Below, one piece after another: positions 24,362 to 32,430 of a stretch of 64,000 bases of DNA. How positions within the stretch are numbered: position 1 is the stretch's first letter; each line of letters opens with the position of its first letter. The stretch is taken from assembly GCF_005503015.1 (NCBI RefSeq), contig NZ_SCOL01000004.1:1-64000 (forward strand). The letters run 5' to 3'. This DNA is from Bacillus sp. E(2018) (GTDB lineage: Bacteria > Bacillota > Bacilli > Bacillales > Fictibacillaceae). A program made the translations under genes and the position numbers. The notes below the pieces were generated by a model. It was not told where the DNA came from. It did no database searches and was given only the letters and a program-made list of their open reading frames with translations.

Positions 24362-25534
24362 ATGGCAAAGAGAATAGCAATTGGGCAGGCTGGAGGTCCA
24401 ACAGCCGTCATCAATGCCAGTTTAGTAGGTTTTGTAGAAACGCTCCAACAAGAAGTAGAGTTATTTGGTATTTATAATGGCTATCAAGGTTTATATGAAA
24501 ACGACATCGAAAAGCTTGATGCTGAACTTTTAGGATGGATTAAATCACATCGATATGTAAACGGTGCATGCCTCGGTTCAGGACGCTATGAATTTACGAA
24601 TGAAAAGATTCAAAAATCACTTTTGCATCTGAAAAAACATGAAATTGATACTCTTGTTTTTATTGGCGGAAATGGTACGATGGCAGCTCTTCATAAGCTG
24701 GCTGAGGAAGCTCGTCACATTCACTATGATCTTCAAGTCATCGGCATACCGAAGACGGTTGATAATGATCTAGCTGAAACGGACCATGCACCTGGCTTTG
24801 GAAGTGCAGCACGTTATGTGGCAACAGCTGTCAGAGATATTAGTAGAGACCTATGTGCCATGCAGAATTTTGAGCAAGTAAGAATACTAGAAACGATGGG
24901 GCGTAACTCAGGATGGCTCGCTGCCGCAAGCGGTCTTTTAAGAAGTGGGGAAGAAGATGGGCCGCACTTGATTTATGTTCCGGAACGAATCATTGAACCA
25001 GAACAATTTTTAGCAAATGTTAGAGAGGCTGTTCAATCTTTAGGGTATGCCACAATCGTTGTTGCTGAAGGGTGTAAAATAAACTCCTTTTCAGATCAGG
25101 TCGAGAAAGCGAATGTTCAAGGCAGGACGATTCTAGGCGGCATTTCTGGCGTGCTTGAGAAAATGGTCAAAACAGAACTTGGTGTGATGGCGAGAGCTGA
25201 GATTCTTGGTATGAATCAGCGCAGCTCATCAGCTGTTATTTCTATGCAAGATCAAGTGGAAGCTTTTGAAGTGGGACGAGAAGCTGCAAGACTTGTATTA
25301 CATGGTGAGACGGGGAGAATGGTTACGATACAACGATCGGCAAATATAGATTATACTTTTAGTATGAATAGCTGTCCTCTGCAAGTTGTTGCGCAGGGTG
25401 GGGAACGTTTCCTGCCTGATGCATTTATTGATGACCCGGAAGCCTATTACAAATGGCTCCGACCTCTCGCAGGGGAAGATCTACAGCCTTATCCCACTGT
25501 GAGAAAGAGGAGAATATTATATGAAAAGCAATAA
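24362..25534 (+). CDS. PfkA-fold kinase, probable sulfofructose kinase
   Basis: 390 residues of the phosphofructokinase A family. Nucleotide site GGNGT at 102-106 (Gly at the ATP/PPi-discriminating position suggests ATP; Asn replaces the usual Asp of GGDGT). Catalytic loop PKTVDND at 130-136 with Asp as base. MGRNSGW at 179-185. LGMNQRSS near 280 where 6-phosphofructokinases have QRGG. Changes at the sugar 6-phosphate end fit a substrate with a 6-sulfonate. Predicted reaction: sulfofructose to sulfofructose 1-phosphate. E. coli does this with YihV of the PfkB family. AAGGGAG precedes the ATG; it overlaps the regulator by 14 bases. Confidence 0.82.
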   Translation: MAKRIAIGQAGGPTAVINASLVGFVETLQQEVELFGIYNGYQGLYENDIEKLDAELLGWIKSHRYVNGACLGSGRYEFTNEKIQKSLLHLKKHEIDTLVFIGGNGTMAALHKLAEEARHIHYDLQVIGIPKTVDNDLAETDHAPGFGSAARYVATAVRDISRDLCAMQNFEQVRILETMGRNSGWLAAASGLLRSGEEDGPHLIYVPERIIEPEQFLANVREAVQSLGYATIVVAEGCKINSFSDQVEKANVQGRTILGGISGVLEKMVKTELGVMARAEILGMNQRSSSAVISMQDQVEAFEVGREAARLVLHGETGRMVTIQRSANIDYTFSMNSCPLQVVAQGGERFLPDAFIDDPEAYYKWLRPLAGEDLQPYPTVRKRRILYEKQ

Positions 25535-26237
25535 CACAGCACTTTATCTGCAAGTAAAAGATCATTTGATTGAAAAGATACAGCAGCAAATCTGGCGTCC
25601 AAACCAACTTATTCCAACTGAACAAGAGCTTATGAAGCAATTCGGTGTGAGCCGCACGACCATTCGACAAGCGATTAATATGTTAGTGGCTGATGGCCTT
25701 TTAGAGAAACAACAAGGAAAAGGGACGGTTGTGAAGCCGCAACAGCTTGTTGGCTCATTAAAAAGATTAAAAGGATTTGCAGAAGAAGTTATGGAGAAAG
25801 GACAAGTTCCTCACTCTAAAGTTCTCCGTGCAGAATTTATTGATACGCTTTTCTTTGAAAAAACAAAGCTTGGATTAAATGAAGATGAAAAAGTCCTTAT
25901 CATTGAACGCATCCGATTTGCAGATGATGTCCCGATCGCATTAGAGCGATCATGCTGGCCAGAAGCGATCGGAAAGTTACTGATGAAACACGATCTGGAT
26001 ACGGCTAAGTTTTATTCCATTCTTGAAGAAGACAATATTTTGTTAAAACGTGCGGATGAAAAGATTTCTGCTATAAATTCTACGATTTCTGAAGCAGATC
26101 TTCTTGGAATTCGTGCAGGAGAAGCGCTTTTAGAGATGACTAGACTGAGTTATGGACTGAACGACAAGCCAATCGAGTATACAAAAACAAGGTATAGAAG
26201 TGATCAATACCACTATGACATTGAATTAAGACGTTAA
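25521..26237 (+). CDS. GntR/HutC-type transcription regulator of the SQ cluster
   Basis: 238 residues. N-terminal winged helix with PTEQELMKQFGVSRTTIRQAINMLVADGLLEKQQGKGT (about 33-71), then a UTRA effector domain to the end (TRLSYGLNDKPIEYTKTRYRSD). Such proteins are usually repressors released by a pathway sugar or sugar phosphate, here perhaps SQ or sulfofructose phosphate. It is embedded in the operon, overlapping the kinase gene by 14 bases and preceding the aldolase by 24. The palindromes at 18020 and 22710 are candidate operators. Confidence 0.9.
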   Translation: MKSNNTALYLQVKDHLIEKIQQQIWRPNQLIPTEQELMKQFGVSRTTIRQAINMLVADGLLEKQQGKGTVVKPQQLVGSLKRLKGFAEEVMEKGQVPHSKVLRAEFIDTLFFEKTKLGLNEDEKVLIIERIRFADDVPIALERSCWPEAIGKLLMKHDLDTAKFYSILEEDNILLKRADEKISAINSTISEADLLGIRAGEALLEMTRLSYGLNDKPIEYTKTRYRSDQYHYDIELRR

Positions 26238-26261
26238 TTAAAAACATTCGGAGGTATTACA

Positions 26262-27152
26262 ATGGGATATATTTCAGGAAAAGAACTGCTTGCTCATGCT
26301 TACGAGAACCAATATGCTGTTGGGGCATTCAGTGCACATAACGCAGAAACTATTCTAGCTATCTTAGAAGCTGCTGAACAAGAACAAGCACCAATTATGA
26401 TTCAAGTTGGGCAAAAGGTTATCAATACGATTGGACTTGAACCGATGAAGGCAATGATTGATGTTTTCATGAAAAACATATCTGTTCCAGTTTGTATCCA
26501 TCTGGATCACAGCAGGGAATATGAACAAACAATGAAGGCTATTCAGCTAGGTTTTCAATCCGTTATGTTTGATGGCTCTGCTCTTTCGTTTGAAGAGAAT
26601 ACGTTCATAACGAGAAAAGTAGTAGACGCTTCACGTGCTCTTGGAATTGGTTCTGAAGGTGAGATCGGTAAGATTGGCGGAACGGAAGATGACATAACGG
26701 TTGCTGAAGAAGATGCAATGATTACAGCAACTGAAGAAGCTGTGGCGTTTGTTGAAGCAACAGATGTAGATTATCTTGCCGTCTCAATCGGTACAGCGCA
26801 CGGTATCTATAAGAATCCTCCAAAACTGGCATTTGAACGATTAAAAGAAATCTCAGCAGCGGTTAACCGTCCGATCGTTCTTCATGGTGGTTCTGATGTG
26901 CCAGATGAGCAGATTACAAAAGCCGTTTCGTTAGGTATTGCAAAAATCAATGTGGATACAGAACTCAGACAATCATTCACAAAAGGCATGCAGGAAGTTC
27001 TTGAAGAAAATCCTGAAGAATTTCATCTAGCTGTTTCCCTTGGCAGAGGCCGTGAAATTATGCAGAAAAAAGTTCAGGAAAAAATACGTCTATTCGGAAG
27101 TGCAGGAAAAGCGAGTGAATTCACAACGTGTGAAAAGGTCGTAACGTTATAA
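26262..27152 (+). CDS. Class II (zinc) aldolase, probable sulfofructose-1-phosphate aldolase
   Basis: 296 residues of the class II fructose-bisphosphate/tagatose-bisphosphate aldolase family. Catalytic Asp82 and zinc ligand His83 in HLDHS; GSEGEIGKIGG near 131 with the catalytic Glu; further zinc ligands His in SIGTAHG and LHGGSD; the phosphate (DHAP) loop NVDTELRQSF near 230. Predicted to split sulfofructose 1-phosphate into dihydroxyacetone phosphate and 3-sulfolactaldehyde. E. coli YihT is a class I Schiff-base aldolase, so the same step is done by another family. GGAGG precedes the ATG. Confidence 0.85.
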   Translation: MGYISGKELLAHAYENQYAVGAFSAHNAETILAILEAAEQEQAPIMIQVGQKVINTIGLEPMKAMIDVFMKNISVPVCIHLDHSREYEQTMKAIQLGFQSVMFDGSALSFEENTFITRKVVDASRALGIGSEGEIGKIGGTEDDITVAEEDAMITATEEAVAFVEATDVDYLAVSIGTAHGIYKNPPKLAFERLKEISAAVNRPIVLHGGSDVPDEQITKAVSLGIAKINVDTELRQSFTKGMQEVLEENPEEFHLAVSLGRGREIMQKKVQEKIRLFGSAGKASEFTTCEKVVTL

Positions 27153-27170
27153 AATAGGGAGTGATGATTT

Positions 27171-28604
27171 GTGGCGGTAAATACAACGTATCAAACGTAC
27201 GGACTATGGATTAACGGTGTTTGGAGAGAGAAAACAAAGGGTTTAGAAGTTCTCAATAAATATACGCAGAATGTAGAAGCTACTGTTGCGCGCTCTGAAA
27301 AAAAGGATGTAGATGAAGCGGTAGAAGGAGCAAAAGAAGCTTATAAAGAAACCTTCTCGGCATACGACCGTTATCTTGTGCTTACAAATGCTGCACGATT
27401 ATTATTGGAGAAAAAAGAAGAGTTTGCTAGAGTGTTAGTCGCTGAAGTAGGTAAGCCGATCCGTGATTCAAGAGTAGAAGTAGAACGAGCTGCACAAACA
27501 CTTGAAATCTCAGCTGAAGAAGCAAAGCGGATTCACGGTGAAGGGGTACCTGTAGAATCAGCACCAGGTTCTGAAAATCGAATGGGTTTTACACTACGAG
27601 TACCAGTTGGTGTTATTGCAGCAATTACACCATTTAATGTGCCGTTGAACCTCGTTTGTCATAAGATTGGTCCAGCGTTGGCAGCAGGGAATGCGGTCGT
27701 GCTGAAGCCCGCTGAAGTTACCCCATTGTGTGCCCTTATGTTAGCAGAGGTATTTAAGGAAGCTGGCTTGCCTGATGGCAGACTTCAAGTCATTACAGGT
27801 GATGGTGCAGAAGTGGGGAGCTGGCTGCTAGAAAATCAAGATGTTAAGATGTTTACTTTTACCGGAAGTCCAAGAGTCGGTGAAATCATCAGACAAAAGG
27901 CAGGTCTTCGTAAAGTATCACTTGAGTTAGGAAATAACTCTGCAACGATCGTTCATAAAGATGCTGATCTTGATAAGGCAGCAGCACTCATTGCAAACAA
28001 AAGTTTTAATAATGCAGGTCAAGTATGTATTTCTGTTCAGCGTGTATATGTTCATCAAGATGTGAAAACACCATTTATCCAATTATTAAAAGATAAAACA
28101 GAGCAGCTGCAATCCGGTAATCCATTGGACGAAACTACCGATATCGGCCCAATGATCCGACAGGCTGAAGCTGTGCGTGTTGAAGAGTGGGTGAACGAAG
28201 CAGTGGCTGACGGAGCAACTCTTGTAACGGGTGGTAGACGGAATGGAGCTTTCTACGAGCCTACTATACTCTCAGATGTTAAAAGAGACATGAAAGTTTG
28301 CAAACAAGAAGTGTTTGGTCCTGTTGTTGGGATAGACACATATGCTACGATAGATGAAGTGATCGACCAAGTGAATGACTCGGAATATGGATTGCAGGCA
28401 GGTCTTTTCACAAACGATCTCGCTTTCGCCATGAAAGCGGCGAAAGAGATTGAAGTGGGCGGTCTTATCGTGAACGATGCTTCAGCCTATCGAGTGGATC
28501 ACATGCCATACGGTGGCGTAAAGAAGAGCGGGACAGGAAAAGAGGGCCCGCGCTATGCGATTGAAGAGATGACTGAAGAAAGAATCATTGTTTTGAATTT
28601 GTAG
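27171..28604 (+). CDS. Aldehyde dehydrogenase, probable sulfolactaldehyde dehydrogenase
   Basis: 477 residues of the NAD(P)-dependent aldehyde dehydrogenase superfamily. Catalytic Cys286 in FNNAGQVCISVQR, general base Glu252 in SLELGNN, oxyanion Asn157 in TPFNVP, cofactor loop FTGSPRVGE near 230, and GNAVVLKPAEVTP near 173. In this setting it should oxidise 3-sulfolactaldehyde to sulfolactate, as in the sulfo-Entner-Doudoroff route, where E. coli instead reduces it with YihU. Starts at GTG behind GGGAGTG, 18 bases after the aldolase. Confidence 0.85.
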   Translation: MAVNTTYQTYGLWINGVWREKTKGLEVLNKYTQNVEATVARSEKKDVDEAVEGAKEAYKETFSAYDRYLVLTNAARLLLEKKEEFARVLVAEVGKPIRDSRVEVERAAQTLEISAEEAKRIHGEGVPVESAPGSENRMGFTLRVPVGVIAAITPFNVPLNLVCHKIGPALAAGNAVVLKPAEVTPLCALMLAEVFKEAGLPDGRLQVITGDGAEVGSWLLENQDVKMFTFTGSPRVGEIIRQKAGLRKVSLELGNNSATIVHKDADLDKAAALIANKSFNNAGQVCISVQRVYVHQDVKTPFIQLLKDKTEQLQSGNPLDETTDIGPMIRQAEAVRVEEWVNEAVADGATLVTGGRRNGAFYEPTILSDVKRDMKVCKQEVFGPVVGIDTYATIDEVIDQVNDSEYGLQAGLFTNDLAFAMKAAKEIEVGGLIVNDASAYRVDHMPYGGVKKSGTGKEGPRYAIEEMTEERIIVLNL

Positions 28605-28616
28605 CGAGAAAAAAGT

Positions 28617-28641
28617 GCTGATCTCTCCTGGTCAGCCTTTT
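28617..28641 (+). terminator. Weak terminator after the dehydrogenase
   Basis: GCTGA and TCAGC arms followed by CTTTTT. It may cause only partial stop before the exporter gene. Confidence 0.5.
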
Positions 28642-28674
28642 TCCTTTGTAGTTAATAGAAAGAAGGGGTAAGAC

Positions 28675-29580
28675 ATGATAGAGCTGCTGAGCATCATTCT
28701 TCCGGTATTTGCGATCTTTAGTATTGGATTTATCGGTCAAAAAACGTTAGGTTTCGAAACACAAACACTTTCCAAGATGGCACTTTATCTGATGTCTCCT
28801 TTTCTCGTATTTCGGACATTTTATGAAACTACTTTTACGAAAACGTATGGATATATGCTCATCTATACGCTCATTTTATGTTTTACGTTAATCGGTCTGG
28901 TGTACGTGATCAGTTATTTTAAAAGATACAATATGAGGGAAACATGCGGTGTTATTTTAGCTTCTGCTTTTATGAATAATGGAAACTATGGTACGCCAGT
29001 CGCGCTGTTCGCGTTTGGTGCAGCAGGATTAGATTATGCGGTTGTTCTCATGGTCATTCAGCAGTTAGTCATGTGTACGGTGGGGGTTTATTATGCAGCA
29101 AAAGGGAGTCCTGAAAACGACGGAATCTCTTCAGCATTAAGAGCTGTAAGACGCATGCCTATCGTCTATGGAGCCATTGCGGGTGTCATCTTCCAACAGT
29201 TACAAATACCAATAAAAGGCTCTATGTCAGAAGCTCTTGACCTTGTAGCGAACTCTGCGATACCGACGATCATGATCATACTTGGTATGCAGCTAGCAAA
29301 GATATCATTGCGCCACGTACAAGTGGAGAAGTTAACGTATTCGTTGCTACTAAAATTAGCGGTGTCACCTCTGATCGCATTTTGTATCACGTTGATACTT
29401 CCTGTAGATGATAGGCTCGCAGCGATCATGATTCTGATGGCCGCGATGCCATCAGCGGCAAACACGACGATGTATGCGTTACAGTTTGGAACAGAGCCCG
29501 ATTTTGTTTCGAGCGCAACGTTAGTGAGTACACTTTTTTCACTAATTACGCTGCCTATTTTGCTTGCTGTTCTTATGTAA
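28675..29580 (+). CDS. AEC-family permease, possible sulfolactate exporter
   Basis: 301 residues with about ten hydrophobic helices of the auxin efflux carrier/AEC family; the paired half-repeats show FMNNGNYGTPVALFAFG near 101 and MPSAANTTMYALQFG near 260 as the broken-helix substrate sites. Bacterial members carry organic acids such as malate. Placed last in the SQ cluster, it is the best candidate to excrete the sulfolactate that the pathway cannot use further. E. coli and the sulfo-TAL bacteria use TauE-type exporters. GGGG precedes the ATG, and a weak terminator separates it from the dehydrogenase. Confidence 0.75.
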   Translation: MIELLSIILPVFAIFSIGFIGQKTLGFETQTLSKMALYLMSPFLVFRTFYETTFTKTYGYMLIYTLILCFTLIGLVYVISYFKRYNMRETCGVILASAFMNNGNYGTPVALFAFGAAGLDYAVVLMVIQQLVMCTVGVYYAAKGSPENDGISSALRAVRRMPIVYGAIAGVIFQQLQIPIKGSMSEALDLVANSAIPTIMIILGMQLAKISLRHVQVEKLTYSLLLKLAVSPLIAFCITLILPVDDRLAAIMILMAAMPSAANTTMYALQFGTEPDFVSSATLVSTLFSLITLPILLAVLM

Positions 29581-29611
29581 AAAAACTCACAAAAACGTGT
29601 GAGTTTTTTTC
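29581..29611. terminator. Bidirectional terminator at the end of the SQ cluster
   Basis: AAAAACTCACA and TGTGAGTTTTT pair, with A/T runs on both sides. It serves the exporter gene and the convergent hydrolase gene. Confidence 0.9.
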
Positions 29612-29619
29612 TTTGTATC

Positions 29620-30345
29620 CTATTGTTTATCTAACCACTTGATCATCTCATCAGCAATCAAATCTTGCTGTGTTTTAGCAGAGATGTTTGCTGGATTATC
29701 TCCTTTTTGCTCTCCGTACATGCCAAATTGAGCATGATTTCCACCTTTAATTTCAAAAGTGACAGTCTTACGGGACAACAAATGCTTTGTTTGCTCAATC
29801 TTATCTCTAGTTGTCAGTCCATCTTTTCCTGCATAAATCGATAAAATAGGTGTGTCTTTGTTTGAAAAGTCATCTCCCCCTGCAGGAAAAGAGGCGAGCA
29901 GAATAACACCTTTGATCAGATCGGGATTTTCATGTGCGAATGTAGCAGCACTAACACCTCCTAAAGAGTGTCCGCCAATAAACCATTTCTGAATCGATGA
30001 ATTACGTTTGATCCATTCTTCAGCTTTATTCGTTTCAAGCATGGCCAAGTTAAAGTTAAACTTTGGGATCCCAACGGTATAGCCAGCTTCTGATAATGAT
30101 TTTCCAAGATAGCTGTAAGCTTCTGGCTCAACTTTTGCACCGGGATACAAGACAATGCCTACTTCTTTATCAATCCCACTGGGCTTAAACGTCAGCCAAT
30201 CGCCTTCATGCTCGAAATCACCAACACTTTTCAACAGTTCTTCCGTAGGTTCATATGTCTGTTGCGTCCAAACAAAAAATCCAATCAAGCCACAAATGAA
30301 TAAGATGGCAATAGTAAGTAAAACGCTCTTGATTATCCGTTTCAT
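29620..30345 (-). CDS. Alpha/beta hydrolase, membrane-anchored
   Basis: 241 residues from the ATG at 30345; AAAGGTG lies seven bases upstream and a GTG three codons earlier overlaps that site. One N-terminal helix (about 5-26) anchors or exports the protein. The catalytic triad is Ser in GGHSLGG near 127, Asp in YAGKDGL near 172 and His in GGNHAQFG near 205. VLYPGAKVEPEAY gives the oxyanion region. This is a known small alpha/beta-hydrolase type of Gram-positive envelopes, substrate unknown. It starts next to the end of the membrane-protein gene upstream, so the two are coupled. Confidence 0.82.
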   Translation of the reverse strand: MKRIIKSVLLTIAILFICGLIGFFVWTQQTYEPTEELLKSVGDFEHEGDWLTFKPSGIDKEVGIVLYPGAKVEPEAYSYLGKSLSEAGYTVGIPKFNFNLAMLETNKAEEWIKRNSSIQKWFIGGHSLGGVSAATFAHENPDLIKGVILLASFPAGGDDFSNKDTPILSIYAGKDGLTTRDKIEQTKHLLSRKTVTFEIKGGNHAQFGMYGEQKGDNPANISAKTQQDLIADEMIKWLDKQ

Positions 30346-30346
30346 A

Positions 30347-31003
30347 TTAAGCACCTTTCAATTTGCGGTCTTGATGAATCTTTGTTGCAACGAGTGTGCT
30401 TATTAAAAACAATTCAAACCCGTTCGTAATTGCAGCACTTTCCACTGGAAGGGGAACTGCACTTCCAACCGTCATGACAACTGAACCCATGAGCATCCAC
30501 TTCCATCCTGTTTTTTTCCACAGAATGGCTCCTGCTGTAATTAGTGCGATAGAGACGAATAGAACCATAAGAGGAGGACCTGTTGAAGGTTCTGCCGAAA
30601 CGTAGCGAAGCAACCCATGCTCTCTTTCTGCTACTATTTTTATGCCATATGTTTCAGTCATGATTTCCATAATGACAAGGGCGAGCATATAGAGAAGAGC
30701 TCCTATGTATACAACTTTTCGCTTTGCGAACGCGATCCCAGCTCTGTCTAAAACACTCCATGAAAAAAGGACGAGGATAGGGGTAAAGAAAGCGTGGAAC
30801 CAAAAACGTAAATAACTTAAGTTCTCTAAAAGAGGACCTTCTCCTAAATACTTTCCTATAGCGATCAGACCGTTATCATACACAAGTCCGAACAATACGA
30901 GACTAATGATCGAAGAAGCATCCCGTGTCTTACTAAAAATCATAAAAAATAGAAGCAGAACGAGGTAGGCTGCTGTATAGATAAAGTACAATATGGTATC
31001 CAT
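30347..31003 (-). CDS. Multi-pass membrane protein of unknown function
   Basis: 218 residues with about seven hydrophobic helices (TAAYLVLLLFFMIF, IISLVLFGLVYDN, FFTPILVLFSWSVL, VVYIGALLYMLALVIM, PPLMVLFVSIALITAGA, WMLMGSVVMTVGSAVPL, LFLISTLVAT). No motif recognised. AGGAGG precedes the ATG. Its stop lies just before the start of the alpha/beta hydrolase, so the pair is a two-gene operon and may act together at the membrane. Confidence 0.7.
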   Translation of the reverse strand: MDTILYFIYTAAYLVLLLFFMIFSKTRDASSIISLVLFGLVYDNGLIAIGKYLGEGPLLENLSYLRFWFHAFFTPILVLFSWSVLDRAGIAFAKRKVVYIGALLYMLALVIMEIMTETYGIKIVAEREHGLLRYVSAEPSTGPPLMVLFVSIALITAGAILWKKTGWKWMLMGSVVMTVGSAVPLPVESAAITNGFELFLISTLVATKIHQDRKLKGA

Positions 31004-31093
31004 ATCATTCCTCCTTTGATGTATACTCTAAGAATTACCTTATGTCCATCAACTAAAACGTAATGAGTACATCATAGGATAAGATGAAGGAGA

Positions 31094-31285
31094 TCAACAA
31101 CCTTCATCCTCATTTATTTTATTTTTTGAAGTAGAGCGAGGTTCTTTTTTCCACAGAGGCATTCCTCTTTTTTGTAACAGCTTATAAACCGTGATGTAGG
31201 TGAAAGGGAATAAAAAGGACAGCACTGTAAAAAAGATAAATCGCCATGTAAGAATACGAGTTAATAATTCATTGGTTTCAAACAT
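31094..31285 (-). CDS. Small membrane protein, possible germinant-receptor D subunit
   Basis: 63 residues, starting two bases after the gerC-type stop; AGGAGG of its ribosome binding site lies inside the end of gerC. One long or two short membrane helices (ILTWRFIFFTVLSFLFPFTYITVYKLL) are followed by a basic, polar tail. Some germinant-receptor operons carry a small two-helix D gene that modulates the receptor; the position, size and topology fit, the family match is not proven by sequence. Confidence 0.6.
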   Translation of the reverse strand: MFETNELLTRILTWRFIFFTVLSFLFPFTYITVYKLLQKRGMPLWKKEPRSTSKNKINEDEGC

Positions 31286-31287
31286 AT

Positions 31288-32430
31288 TTATCTCAGACCT
31301 CCTGCTGAACTGATCGTTGAGTGAATCTCTGTATCTATTTTCACTTGACTGAAGTGATTTCTACCTGTTTCCCAGTTGTTTTTTAGTTTGAACCAAGTCT
31401 TATGATGGTGCTTCTCCATATAAACACCAAGACCAAGAATATCGGTTTTATATTGGGTCTGAAGTTTCTGAATGAATTGTTCAGTTTTTGCAGCAATCTG
31501 CTTCTCTACATCTTCTTTTACGCGATCTGCTGATATCGTTCGTGTATCCATCTGTTTATTGACTTCCTGAATCTCTCCCTCTAAGTTGACCGTTATCTTA
31601 AATGTAAGCTGTCCGTTTTCCGAAGATTCACGTGTGATTTTGCTTTTTGATTTATTAACCTTATAGATATAAAGGTTATCCTTAAGTTTGATCAGAAGCA
31701 TGCCTTTTTGAAATTCCCCTTTTAGTATGTTTAAAGCCTCTGTATCTTTTTCGTTTAGTATTTGCGTTAATTTGCTTGATTCTCCTTTAATAATGGCTGC
31801 CCCACCAAGCTTAATTTCCTCTTTGTTTTTATAATGCAAGACAGGTAAGACGAATGATCGATGCGCTAAAAAATCTTCTTGCAGATCTCCTAGCCGCATA
31901 ATATTTGCCGTGCGTGAATGATTTTGTGTATTTGCTGACAAGGTGTCGATATAGAGTGATGGCAGTTTTTCGTTGTTCTCAACGTCAAGAAAGTCCTTCG
32001 TTTCCCCTTTTGTAATAAAGACACGAACACTTCGCCTTATATCTTCGTGTCTGACAAAAAAATCTAACAAACGTTCCATTCTTTGAGGCTGTTTGGCTAC
32101 CTGATCAGAAACTAAAATAATCTGGTTATGCGCAAAGTAAAGTTCTTTGTTTGAGAATTGAGCAATATTGGAAATTTGTTCTGATATATCATGACCTTTC
32201 CCTTCAAAATTTTGGTATGCTTTTTCGTTTGTTACCTCTGGTTTCAATGCTCGTGGAACAGCCACTTGAAACGTACCGTTTATCACTGGCAGACTAGCAT
32301 CTGCTTGCGATTTACCGTGATCGATTCCAACTCCAATCACAAAAGCTTTTTTCTCGATTTCTCGTGCTCCGCATCCTTGCAGTAGGCAAGAAAGGAGGAG
32401 AATCACCATGATATAACAATGTTTTTTCAT
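31288..32430 (-). CDS. gerC: Spore germination protein, Ger(x)C lipoprotein
   Basis: 380 residues. Lipobox LLQGC within the first 21 residues, then REIEKKAFVIGVGIDHG, the usual start of the GerAC family. The lipoprotein lies on the outer face of the spore inner membrane as the C subunit of the germinant receptor. Its start overlaps the end of the B gene by four bases (ATGA). C-terminal half has the expected mixed alpha/beta third domain (YKTDILGLGVYMEKHHHKTW). Which germinant is sensed cannot be predicted. Confidence 0.92.
   Translation of the reverse strand: MKKHCYIMVILLLSCLLQGCGAREIEKKAFVIGVGIDHGKSQADASLPVINGTFQVAVPRALKPEVTNEKAYQNFEGKGHDISEQISNIAQFSNKELYFAHNQIILVSDQVAKQPQRMERLLDFFVRHEDIRRSVRVFITKGETKDFLDVENNEKLPSLYIDTLSANTQNHSRTANIMRLGDLQEDFLAHRSFVLPVLHYKNKEEIKLGGAAIIKGESSKLTQILNEKDTEALNILKGEFQKGMLLIKLKDNLYIYKVNKSKSKITRESSENGQLTFKITVNLEGEIQEVNKQMDTRTISADRVKEDVEKQIAAKTEQFIQKLQTQYKTDILGLGVYMEKHHHKTWFKLKNNWETGRNHFSQVKIDTEIHSTISSAGGLR

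Noticed and set aside
24362..27152. Kinase and class II aldolase as the organism's glycolytic PfkA and FbaA
   Set aside because: The housekeeping genes lie in other neighbourhoods in Bacillus, and these two are embedded with a GntR regulator between the SQ isomerase and the aldehyde dehydrogenase; motif changes in the kinase also argue against it.
18087..29580. Transaldolase-type (sulfo-TAL) SQ cluster as first guess for a Bacillus relative
   Set aside because: No transaldolase gene is present; a kinase and an aldolase take its place.
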